Positions 1 to 11,337 of a DNA stretch of 64,000 nucleotides are shown one piece after another. The stretch is taken from positions 150,886,624 through 150,950,623 of the forward strand of contig NC_035441.2 of assembly GCF_002127325.2 (NCBI RefSeq), given 5' to 3'. This stretch comes from Helianthus annuus. Lineage: Eukaryota; Streptophyta; Magnoliopsida; Asterales; Asteraceae. A program made the translations under genes and the position numbers. Numbering within the stretch: position 1 is the first letter of the stretch; the number at the start of each line of letters is the position of its first letter. Below the pieces are notes generated by a model, which was not told where the DNA came from, searched no databases, and was given only the letters and a program-made list of their open reading frames with translations.

Positions 1-1644
1 CTGAAATAATATAACTCGACAATAATCATTAGTCGTTATTGTCAAGAGGTGATATCTTCACCTTTTGACCCGTTTGGTCTAAGTGACCGGTTAGGTTGAC
101 GAGATGGCATTTATTACCAACTCATCTATACGACTCGCTCCGGTTTACACCGTGCGGTCATTTCACCTATTGATCGTTCCCTAACGCTTTTTAGCCTATC
201 ATAGCTTACGCCATTCGGTGCCTTTCGAAATCAATAGTTATGGTCAACACGTGACCAATTTACCGTTTTACCCTTATTGTTTGTTTTGGTTTACCCTAAA
301 AGGCAACCATTCCAACGTTTCATTTCCCCTTTGTCATAAAATAATCGAATTACTGATTTTAATTCTTTTCTAAACCATCAACATGGTTTCTTGTCATGCT
401 TGTCTAACTTGTTCCGTGCGTCTACATGCCGGAACATCATACCGCAATTATGTATTTATCTTATTCGTAACTAATACGATAAGAGGATATTCTAACATAC
501 AAGACTAGTGTAAGCCATACTTACCTCGCATCCGAATACGCTTTTTCTTCTCGTGCTTGATTCGTTTGACCGCTTCTTTCCCAAGCCTCCACCTAGCTTG
601 TAGAGAGTGTCAAACTATTATTATAATCCGTTTTATCCCATGTCTCATGTAATTAGTCAAATTTGCCAATTACATGTTTTAATTGAATTTCAACCCTTTA
701 CTTCTCATGTAGGCATTTTATCAAACACCTAATAGGCATACTTCTACACATTTGCTAACTAGTTCACAACTAGTTATTTTTACCAAGATTAACATCAAAA
801 TTCAAACTTTCATGTCTAGTGTTCATGAACTACACTTAGTACTAGTATCATAACATCAATATTCATCAATTTAACACTCTAATTCAAGTGTTCATCTTCT
901 TGTCATAAAACGCACTTAGCACACATATGGGTAATCATCAAATTTCTATTTTTTTCAACACTAGTTTATCAAATTATTAACTAGGGTTGGTCCTAAACAT
1001 GGATTTCATCACAATAACACTCACAGATTCAACATTCATTCCAGAATTTCGATTATGATTGTTCATCATAATCTCAAAGTATCACCAAATCATAAAATTC
1101 GACATACCTTGTGATCCCCACGACTAGGTGATCATTTATATGTGTTCATGCATCGATTTGGGTCTTGATTTGAGCTTCAATTTGTTGAGATTGTTGGAGC
1201 TAGGGTTTTGGAGCTCTTGCTCCTTCTCCTGGACTACTTCACGCACGCACACACACATCTAGTGTGTGTGTTGTGTTATATTTTTAAGTTATAATTCCAT
1301 TTTCAAGTTACCCGGCTTTGGTCCCTCGTGTTTGGTTAGTTATTAATTAGGTTACAACCTAAATTACTGTCAATAATATTCCCACTTATTAACTAGATTT
1401 TACATTTCTAGTTAACTTAGCGGGTTCGGGAATATTTATGACTAAGTTTATTTCAGGTCCCGTTAACTCGGGCCTTTTATCCATTTTGTTTCCTTAAAAG
1501 CTTTTATTCACCTTTTAGTTAATATTAGGATTATTTATTTAAGTCCTAATATTCACCGGGTTAAATTTTACCACTAACGGTATTTTTACCAAGTCATTAA
1601 TATTAACGTGGTTTGATTACCAAACCCGTTTTTTGGGTGTTACA
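1..1644 (-). repeat. L copy a, 3' LTR (partial, cut by window edge)
   Basis: Same sequence as 5858-7501. About 1279 bp of this LTR lie outside the window. It ends GGGTGTTACA and is followed by the purine tract. It differs from the right LTR at the tail (TTTTTTGGGTG against TTTTTGGGGTG). It also has a private A in ACTAGATTTT near 1389. Confidence 0.9.
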
Positions 1645-4578
1645 AGTCTACCCCCCTTAAAGAGGTTTCGTCCCCGAAACCTTTTCTTATATAATTTATC
1701 GAGTTTAACTCCATGCATTTGCTCTTGATAATCAATTAAGCATTTCTCATACTTTAACTGATTGTTAGTATTACCAGAAAGGTATGGTAATATTCTTTTG
1801 GTTATTAATCATCTACGTATATTGCATGACATAGTGCGACTTGAAACAACGTAATCTCGTTATTTCTAATAGTTTAGTTAAATTAGCGATTCCCATCGCT
1901 TTCATATATTCTCGAATTCTTTATGAATCCGTGACTTTGGCCTATTTAAAGGTCTTTAATGAAATCTGTCACTTTTCGCAATGATTTCTTTTGTTTTCAA
2001 TTTTATTTATTCGGTTCATTTATACCGAATCCACCGCTTTCAAGCAAACCAAATTTATTTAAATGACCTTGACGGGTCTCACTAATTAGACTCATTAGTC
2101 CAGTTACTTTTTACCGCTTGCTTGGTTATAATGTGATTCTACTTCACATTACATTTCTTGACCGTGATTGTGTTACATCATGTTTAATTTATATCAAAAT
2201 TTCATTTTCGAAATATCACTTTTCGAATATATCGTCTTGCGCCTATCAGTGTCAAGACTTGTATCTTTCATGCTTACTATTTGAATTCCTATCAGAATTT
2301 ATGTTTATAAGAACATTATTTCTTACTAAAACCGAAGTTTTAGTTTTAGGATCTTTTCTTTATCTTGTGTCAATCATCCATACCGGGATATTGACAGTAC
2401 GTAATTTAATCCTTTATAGTCTTAGTTTTTATGCGGGGATTCTTAACTGATTTCCTTGCTTTATTCCATCTAACCCGTAGGTTTATCACTTAGCCTTATG
2501 GGCTATTTTCGATTAGACATTCACCTCTTTAAGGCGAAGTCCTTATAACTTCTTTCTAATCATGACCCGTGGGTCGTTTTGGCCCCGTAGACCTTTTGCT
2601 CTAATTAATACCTCGTAGGTTATGATGATCCCGTAGATCATCTTTTATTCGAGTCTTCCTTCAAATGTGTATACATTTATATACGCATACGGCGTTAAGG
2701 CACCATGTTTTTGCTTAACATCATTTATTATCGTTTTGATATTATCTTTGACCTTGACCGTAGTCTAAGGCTACATTCGTTTCTTTTCGGGCACAATTTC
2801 GGACTTTTTGATTTCTCACGTCATTTATGCGTCGGTTAATCTTATGCTCACCGTTATCCAGTTTACATACATTCGTGTTTGATTATGTCCCATTGCCGGG
2901 CTCATTATTCTCTTGCATTCAACACTACCTTTATCTGGCTAGTGCTCATTTGTGCCATTCGGCGTTATATTGTATTCAACATGTTTGACCTATTAATGTG
3001 AAATCCATCACTTATAAACAATCAATTTTATTCTTTATTCGACCCATTCAACTTCGAATAGTTGAACATATTTACTCACAATTTCTATATACGAGATTTT
3101 ATAGTCATAACTCGTAATCCAAGTTACTTTGATCTTTCAACCCGCGTTCACGTCTCTTGGTTTACGCATGTGTTTAATTCTTACCCATCCACCGGGTGTT
3201 TTACCGAAGTTGTTATTATTGCAACCCTCTCGGTATGTATTAAGACCTCGCTTCGGTTTTTATATTCTGACTTTATCGTTAAGTTCGACGTTTTACAAAA
3301 ATGACCCGTTAAGGAACATATTTGCATTTTCCGGGTTCGAGTGTAAGTACACCCCCTCCCAATGCATATCTAACTCATCTTACATGTTTACATTCTCCGG
3401 GTTCGAGTGTAAGTATCACTCCCTCCCAATATTTGTCTAAATCGTTTTACATGCTTGATGTTTTCTGGGTTCGAGTGTAAGTACACTCCCTCCCAATACT
3501 TGTCTAAATCATTTTACATGCTTGATGTTTTCTGGGTTCGAGTGTAAGTACACTCCCTCCCAATACTTGTCTAACTCATCTTACATGTTTACATTCTCCG
3601 GGTTCGAGTGTAAGTATCACTCCCTCCCAATATTTGTCTAAATCGTTTTACATGCTTGATGTTTTCTGGGTTCGAGTGTAAGTACACTCCCTCCCAATAC
3701 TTGTCTAAATCATTTTACATGCTTGTTTGTCCCTTCACCCGGGCTCATTATCCTAATGTAATACGCTCCCGTCACTTGGTTGTGCGTTTACATTATTATC
3801 AAATATTTTGCTTATCTGATTCATTTGGGTACTTTTTAAGTTAGTCCCATTTACCCCACCCTTACTACATCGGATGTAAACGTGTCCGCCATAAGAAGTT
3901 CATGGTATCATATGCCGCTACTTACTTGGCCAGAGTAAGCGATTAACACATGACACGCATGACCTTTTTACAGTTTTCACATCACGCCCTATGTAAGTAA
4001 TACCTCTATCTGTTTTTCTTGGAAACAGTATCCCGGATAGGTTTTCTATTCAGGTCTTTCCAAGTTTTCAATCTACATATGCAACTTTCAGTCTCTACAT
4101 ATCTGTTGCATATTACTATTTATGCAATGATTTAAAACGTGCACCTGATAATGCTTGCCCTAACGGGCTTCTCTTGCCATTAGCCTTTTCGCGGTCGTTA
4201 CGCGATTTAGTCCTTGATGGGCATGTTCCTCTTGTCATGCCTCGGACTGTTCCTCTATCACATCTTGCATTTGTTTAACCTTTGCCATCTTTAAATGTAA
4301 GTGTCCTTCAATCAAGACATTCACAAAGTTAGTAATGTCAACCTTACTAAATGCCTGTATCATAGTACAAGGCTTTTGTACTATATGTGTCAACGCACGT
4401 AATGTTGTTAACCATATCTATCATTTAATTTGGGGTAACGTGTATTTCACGATAACCCTATGTGTTGTTTACAACACTCTAATACGCTAAACGATTAACA
4501 TACATACACTTACCGGATTTGCGATCAAGCCTCGAACCGAACACATTTGTCAACAACCTTGAGCTCTGATTACCAACT
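1645..4578 (-). other. L copy a internal region, no genes
   Basis: The polypurine tract complement is at 1645-1658 and the primer-binding-site complement at 4561-4576. On the minus strand the latter reads TTGGTAATCAGAGC, the Met-initiator site with one extra A. Apart from the tandem repeat at 3325-3726 I see AT-rich sequence with short chance frames only. The frames at 2118-2450 and 3062-3440 start at TTG or run opposite to the element, have no family resemblance and recur only because the element is duplicated. Confidence 0.8.
3325..3726. repeat. 67-bp minisatellite, six units, in L internal (copy a)
   Basis: The core GGGTTCGAGTGTAAGTA starts at about 3333, 3399, 3467, 3534, 3600 and 3668, giving 66-68 bp spacing. 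Two subtypes differ in the spacer (CATTCTCC against GATGTTTTCT before the core), and the two-unit block is itself duplicated. The same block is at 26639-27040. Confidence 0.9.
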
Positions 4579-7501
4579 TGTAACACTCTAGTTATTATTT
4601 TAAGGGTTTTCGTATAAATTACGAAAACAGACATGTATTTAGTGTTATGTATCCTTAGACAATTCCGAGTAAATTAAAACTTTTACAATTCATAAGCTAT
4701 TCTATGAACGTGATTGGGTTCGTCGTTAAAATTTACAACGAGGCAATGTGCGGAAGCATGAGTCTTTATTGTGTTCGGTTCTTCAGTTTGATCGTCTTCC
4801 GGCATCCCATGGTGTACCTACATTTCATAAACATGAAATGCTTAGTCATACAGGGTTTTAAACGTGTCTAAACGGGTTCGAGAAACAATTGATAACAAAA
4901 CAACAATTTCAACCTGACCTCCACCGTAAATTACGGTGGCCACTGGTTTTACATGCCCCTACCGTAAACCAGTAGGGGGCTACCGTAAGACTTTCATCTC
5001 CACCGTAAATTACGGTGGCACCGTAATTTACGGTGGACTCTGTATCCAGCTTTTCCAATTTGTCGCAATTTTGACCCATTCATGTTTTTTTATCAAACGA
5101 AACATGTTTGTTTGATCCTTATTCTCACGGTAATCATAATTTCAATAATTCCTATCATATTAGGTTCAAGTCACGGGTTCCTTACGTATCTTAAACCCAT
5201 TTACGCTCCTATGCATGTTTTGACCCGTTAAGGGTGTTTATGCGTATTTTGATCATGAAACGCTCTCATTCATTTCTAGCATTATCATACAACATTTCTT
5301 ATCAAGTGATCTTCCACCACAAACTTATTTGTGGTGGACTTAAGGGGGAAATCTAAATAATCCGAGTTTTTCTCGTCGGATTACTAAATTTACGACAAAG
5401 ACTCGTATAGAGTCATTTGACCAAAGGTTTACTTCTTTTGCGACTTAATACTCATTTCAATTACTTACTTGATCGTAAAACTCGTTTCAAAACTACCTTT
5501 AAAGGTAGTTTGTCCAATTTAGCTTATAAGGGCGTTTTAGTCCGTTTAGCCAATCATTTACGATGAAGGACTTTTGGAAGTATATTCGACCCGAAATCCC
5601 TCTTTTAACTTATGATTTTGTTTGAAAAGTCATTAAGCTTCCCAACACAATGTTCACTATATTAAACATTTGGTTTACTTATCAAGTAACCAAATGTTTA
5701 TTTTGACTTCTATTAGCACTCGTTGAACCAATTATTCTAAATGAGTGTTACCCTGTTTCACATACCTGGCGCGGGTCAATATATCAACCCGTTTTTAATA
5801 CCTTGCTTTTATAACCGCTAATCCATGGCGTTGCTAATACCCATTTCACATTTACTCCTGAAATAATATAACTCGACAATAATCATTAGTCGTTATTGTC
5901 AAGAGGTGATATCTTCACCTTTTGACCCGTTTGGTCTAAGTGACCGGTTAGGTTGACGAGATGGCATTTATTACCAACTCATCTATACGACTCGCTCCGG
6001 TTTACACCGTGCGGTCATTTCACCTATTGATCGTTCCCTAACGCTTTTTAGCCTATCATAGCTTACGCCATTCGGTGCCTTTCGAAATCAATAGTTATGG
6101 TCAACACGTGACCAATTTACCGTTTTACCCTTATTGTTTGTTTTGGTTTACCCTAAAAGGCAACCATTCCAACGTTTCATTTCCCCTTTGTCATAAAATA
6201 ATCGAATTACTGATTTTAATTCTTTTCTAAACCATCAACATGGTTTCTTGTCATGCTTGTCTAACTTGTTCCGTGCGTCTACATGCCGGAACATCATACC
6301 GCAATTATGTATTTATCTTATTCGTAACTAATACGATAAGAGGATATTCTAACATACAAGACTAGTGTAAGCCATACTTACCTCGCATCCGAATACGCTT
6401 TTTCTTCTCGTGCTTGATTCGTTTGACCGCTTCTTTCCCAAGCCTCCACCTAGCTTGTAGAGAGTGTCAAACTATTATTATAATCCGTTTTATCCCATGT
6501 CTCATGTAATTAGTCAAATTTGCCAATTACATGTTTTAATTGAATTTCAACCCTTTACTTCTCATGTAGGCATTTTATCAAACACCTAATAGGCATACTT
6601 CTACACATTTGCTAACTAGTTCACAACTAGTTATTTTTACCAAGATTAACATCAAAATTCAAACTTTCATGTCTAGTGTTCATGAACTACACTTAGTACT
6701 AGTATCATAACATCAATATTCATCAATTTAACACTCTAATTCAAGTGTTCATCTTCTTGTCATAAAACGCACTTAGCACACATATGGGTAATCATCAAAT
6801 TTCTATTTTTTTCAACACTAGTTTATCAAATTATTAACTAGGGTTGGTCCTAAACATGGATTTCATCACAATAACACTCACAGATTCAACATTCATTCCA
6901 GAATTTCGATTATGATTGTTCATCATAATCTCAAAGTATCACCAAATCATAAAATTCGACATACCTTGTGATCCCCACGACTAGGTGATCATTTATATGT
7001 GTTCATGCATCGATTTGGGTCTTGATTTGAGCTTCAATTTGTTGAGATTGTTGGAGCTAGGGTTTTGGAGCTCTTGCTCCTTCTCCTGGACTACTTCACG
7101 CACGCACACACACATCTAGTGTGTGTGTTGTGTTATATTTTTAAGTTATAATTCCATTTTCAAGTTACCCGGCTTTGGTCCCTCGTGTTTGGTTAGTTAT
7201 TAATTAGGTTACAACCTAAATTACTGTCAATAATATTCCCACTTATTAACTAGGTTTTACATTTCTAGTTAACTTAGCGGGTTCGGGAATATTTATGACT
7301 AAGTTTATTTCAGGTCCCGTTAACTCGGGCCTTTTATCCATTTTGTTTCCTTAAAAGCTTTTATTCACCTTTTAGTTAATATTAGGATTATTTATTTAAG
7401 TCCTAATATTCACCGGGTTAAATTTTACCACTAACGGTATTTTTACCAAGTCATTAATATTAACGTGGTTTGATTACCAAACCCGTTTTTGGGGTGTTAC
7501 A
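4579..7501 (-). repeat. L copy a, 5' LTR (2923 bp)
   Basis: Begins TGTAACACTC and ends GGTGTTACA. It is followed by GATAA (7502-7506), the right half of the target duplication. It carries the palindrome cluster near 4918-5035 with one 18-bp unit deleted. Confidence 0.9.
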
Positions 7502-7506
7502 GATAA

Positions 7507-8875
7507 GGAATTCGTTCATATAAACAATGCATGCTGAAATAAATAGAGATTTGCCTAATGATAAACGATTTAGATATAAACGTGATCATGTTTACGTAAT
7601 ATAGTCTATTAAGGAAAATACTGGTAACGATCACCTAGGTAAGGAAATCACCCCTAATTCGTTGGCGAGGTCGTTGTAAGATGAGAAAAGAAACGGAGTT
7701 AGTCGTCAAGGTAAGGAAATCACTCCCATCTTGATTATATATCTCCATTTATTGTTACAATGGGGTATAAATAAAATTATGTGAAATCATGTATGTGGAT
7801 AATGTATAAATGTATGATAAAGTATTTGTACGTGATATGAGTAAAAGTGATATTTCAAAAATAATTCGAATTCGAAAAGAGGGAGTAGATGAGACTTGGT
7901 CATAATGTTTGCTTAAGAAGATGAAATTGATCACATAGCATAAAGGGTCATATAGCATAAAGATTCAAGTTGATTTGCATAGCATAAAAAGTTTAAACGT
8001 CTTATATAGCATAGTCATGAATTCCACATAGCATAACATGAATAAACGAAAGCATTGTAAATTTAGTTTGTTCACGAGGGATTATTATTGTTTGTGATTG
8101 CGATAATGTGCGAAATGATTAAAACGACATTTCGAAATGAAAGAACGTTCAAGTATAAAATCACATATAAATTGAGTTACATAAAAGAGAGGCTCAATAA
8201 AACATAGGATTGTTTCGGGTAGAGAAACGTCGACAATTCCAAAGTGGGTCGAAAGTCCTTTCGATTTAGAGATATTGTGCTTTGGCCTATAAGTAAGATA
8301 CTCTCGTCGAGAAGCGATTAACGGTATCTTACCCTTCCGGTTACTACACATCTCTAAATGATTGGAACATTCGGGACTTTGGCGAGAATAAAAATCAAGG
8401 AATGGGACTCAATCGACAAGATGCGGGTTTTACCCCTAACTTGACGATTTCGTACCCTAAATGTGGTTGGTACTTGTCGGCCAAAATAAATTTTGACACT
8501 TTGACAAGGGTCCACTAGAGTTGAAATGGAAATTACCATTAAGTTGTGGATGTCACTCCTAGCTTAATGGTGAAATTTCGTGCAAAAAATAGATTAAAGG
8601 TAGAGTGAGAGTCGTTTACCAAATTGTGGGTTTCACGCCTATTTTGGTAAAGTTGTCTCGTTGATGTTACAAGAGTATAAAATAGCATAAGTGTATTCGT
8701 GTTAGCCTTAGGAAGGCGCATAAATTTAATAACAAGAAGTGTAGCTAGGAAGCATGCACGGTAGAGTACAAAAGTTTTAAACAACAAATAAGAGACAAAG
8801 TTCCTAAAACTATAGACTAGGGCAAAAGCATAGCAATTTTCCTAATTCCCTATAGTTATGGCTCTGATACCAATC
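7507..8875 (-). other. H 5' leader and primer-binding site, copy 1 (hairpin-rich, non-coding)
   Basis: On the minus strand this follows the H 5' LTR. The Met-initiator primer site complement is at 8859-8875. The leader has no credible gene, only four short minus-strand frames of 61-88 codons. It has several inverted repeats: 8615-8651, 8535-8571 and 8411-8449 share a loop motif, and 8293-8301 pairs perfectly with 8324-8332. An ATAGCATA motif occurs five times between 7934 and 8038. Copies are at 16233-17601 and 30838-32206. Confidence 0.7.
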
Positions 8876-11337
8876 TGTCACACCCCAACCAATGGCGGAA
8901 ACATCGGGATGAGACGAAGTGTGAAGATTGCTCGAGACATCATAACGCTATTTGTGACAATAATTTAATAATCCAAATTTCATTTCCAAACTTCAAGTAG
9001 TCATCAATACAAGATCCCAAATAACAACAAGTTTAATCAAAATAACAAACCAACATAACCAAAATTCGATACAACATATTTAAACCTAACGTCTAAAGTG
9101 TGTATCTAGGCATCGTGCTACCTCTTTCATTTCATCATCATCAACCTGTAACATGTTTAAAATACAATTCAATGCAAAAGCAAAGGCGAGTATACAAGTT
9201 TGGTACATACATAGCATAAGATAAAAGTGTGAACAATCCCTCATAGCAAGCATGCGATTCAAGATAAACATTAAATATGGCATGTGTCTAACATATCAAA
9301 CCAAGAAAACGCAACTTGCTCATGACATAACCAAAGTTTCAGTAGAGGCGGGTCGTTAATCCTATAGCGCTACATATGTCAAGGTTTGGCTCGTACGAAG
9401 TTAATGATAAGTTCAACACATAAGAATCACCCAAATTTAAAGTATCAAGTCATCACGTATACAAGCATGTTATAGGAATGTTCATGTGTTTAGACAAAAG
9501 TTCATGTGTAAGTTTCAATAGGTAAACATGTTACACCCCAAAAGTGGTAAAAATAAAAGGGGGAAATACGAGTATACTCACGGTTTACAAGCGGTGACTT
9601 GAAATTCCGAGAGCAAGTTTGTAGATGAATTAGTTCGGAGCACCTTGTCCTTCTACACGGGAAAGCAAAGGTGTGTGAGTTTGGCGTATAACGGAAGATT
9701 ATAGATTCGGAGTTTTTAAAATATATAGAAAGTAGCATAGGTGAAAATAATCATCTTGTACACATAACTCTTGTTCTTGACACTATTGAAACTCAAAAGA
9801 GTTGGTATGATTTCATGGATTCTAAGATCCATTAGAGTCGTAACAAGGGCATGGTCATAGATGATGTAACGTCCACTTAACAAATAACTATTAAGTCATC
9901 ATCAAGTCTTAGTTACTTAGATGTATACATATAGAATAACTTAGATATTATATAGTTTACAAGTCTTATGATTCAAGAATGAGGTAGGAGATTAATGTCT
10001 CCATTTAGGTACCTCTTTGTGTCATAGAATACATACATGAGGTAGGAAGAACAAGCTTCCATTTAGGTACCTCTATTGTTCACCACTACACTTGTTGTTA
10101 TAAACAACAAGGAGGGTCATGAACATACAAGTATTAAGGTAATAACAACAACTAATCTATAGAAAAACATCAAGTAATGAGCGGATTCTTATGAAGGATA
10201 GCCTAGGCTAAACCAACCATCACACATACATCAAGTTTCACACTTGAACACTACTTGTGGGTAAAACCCTAATTAAAACAGAAAGTTTGTGAGGTTTTAA
10301 CCTCTGATTTAAGTGTCTCAACCATGTTTTTAAGCTTAACCAACCATAAGAGAGGTTGTAAGCATTAGGACATTGGTGTGAGATGTGTTAGACACAAGTT
10401 GGATAAGAAATAACATGTTGTTGATTAATAGTAAACAAAACAGAAAGTTTTAGTCCATTTTAGGGCAAATCCAAGCATGATTCTTCCAAGGAAAAACCAA
10501 GGATTCAAACCCAAGGACATAACAAAGCAATAGGAAGAAGAACCAAGTGATTTGGTTAAGAAATAAGCAAGTTACACTCACTTTAGTGAAGTTACAAGAA
10601 TCTGTCCAAAACTCAGATTTACTGCAGATTGAGAGTGAATTTGTGAAGATTAGAGAGTTGTGAAAGTGTCAGATGGGTTGGAGAAGGTGGGTATTTATAA
10701 TGAATGAGTTAGAAGGTGATTGGAGGTGATTAGAGGTGGATTAAAGGTGATTGGGTGAGGTTGGTTAATGGGATTTCGTGCATAATCAGCTCAAGAAACA
10801 CAATCTGCCGAAAACAGGGGCTCGCGTAGCGCGAGCATCAAGCCCCATACCCGTCGCGCTACGCGACGGGGTCCAACTTTCTGGATTAAGTTTGAAAAAT
10901 GACAATTTGGCCCCTGTAGTTCATAGTTTAGGGTTTTTAAGAGTTTTAGGGATGTTCTTGTTATATAAGCATTGTTTAAGGGCAAGACAAGCATGTTTAT
11001 CATAAATCAAGTATAATTGAGTGCATGAATGTCGAAATTAAGTATCGTTCTCGTTCAAAACACGTTCAATGCATAAGTTTAGTTTAATTATAAGTTTCGC
11101 ACATAGTTTCCAAGAATAACAATTAGACATTGATTGATTCACGAAGTCGAACATACGAGCATACATAGAGTGTGTATAACATAAATGTAACAAAATACAA
11201 GCTTCATTAATGATCCAAGTCTCGATTTGATAAAGATTACAAAGAAAGAAACGATTACAAGAATACAAAGCTTCCAAAAATAGAAATACGAACAAAGCTT
11301 TCTATAAATGGAAAGTACAAAAGAGTCGGGCGTTACA
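8876..11337 (-). repeat. H LTR copy 1 (2462 bp)
   Basis: Starts TGTCACACCCC and ends GGGCGTTACA. It contains two 35-bp hairpin units (9981-10015, 10039-10073) and two perfect GC-rich hairpins (10820-10836, 10850-10870). It differs from copies 2 and 3 at only a handful of positions by eye. The short frames here (9086-9283, 9502-9738, 10778-11295) are not convincing genes. Confidence 0.9.

Larger units (their letters stand above)
1..7501 (-). mobile_element. Element L, copy a: non-autonomous LTR retrotransposon (left end outside window)
   Basis: Two direct LTR copies (1-1644 partial; 4579-7501) flank a 2934-bp internal region. Orientation is minus: a primer-binding-like site complementary to initiator Met tRNA lies beside the right LTR and a purine tract (minus-strand AAGGGGGGTAGACT) lies beside the left LTR. 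LTR ends are TGT...ACA. The minus-strand sequence just before the 3' LTR (GGGGACGAAACC, then the purine tract, then TGTAACACCC) is typical of Ty3/gypsy chromoviruses as I know them. No long reading frame is present. The largest frame is about 110 codons and starts at TTG, so gag, protease, reverse transcriptase and integrase are absent. This is a LARD-type element needing a helper. GATAA follows at 7502-7506. The right LTR is 17 bp shorter than its relatives, mainly because an 18-bp palindromic unit is missing near 4940. Confidence 0.85.

Noticed and set aside
3325..3726. Regular repeats that could suggest a CRISPR array
   Set aside because: The units are contiguous 67-bp minisatellite copies without unique spacers, in a plant retroelement.
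2118..3844. Plus-strand frames of 62-110 codons inside L
   Set aside because: Several begin at TTG, they run opposite to the element's transcription and resemble no protein. They recur at 25432-27158 only because L is duplicated.
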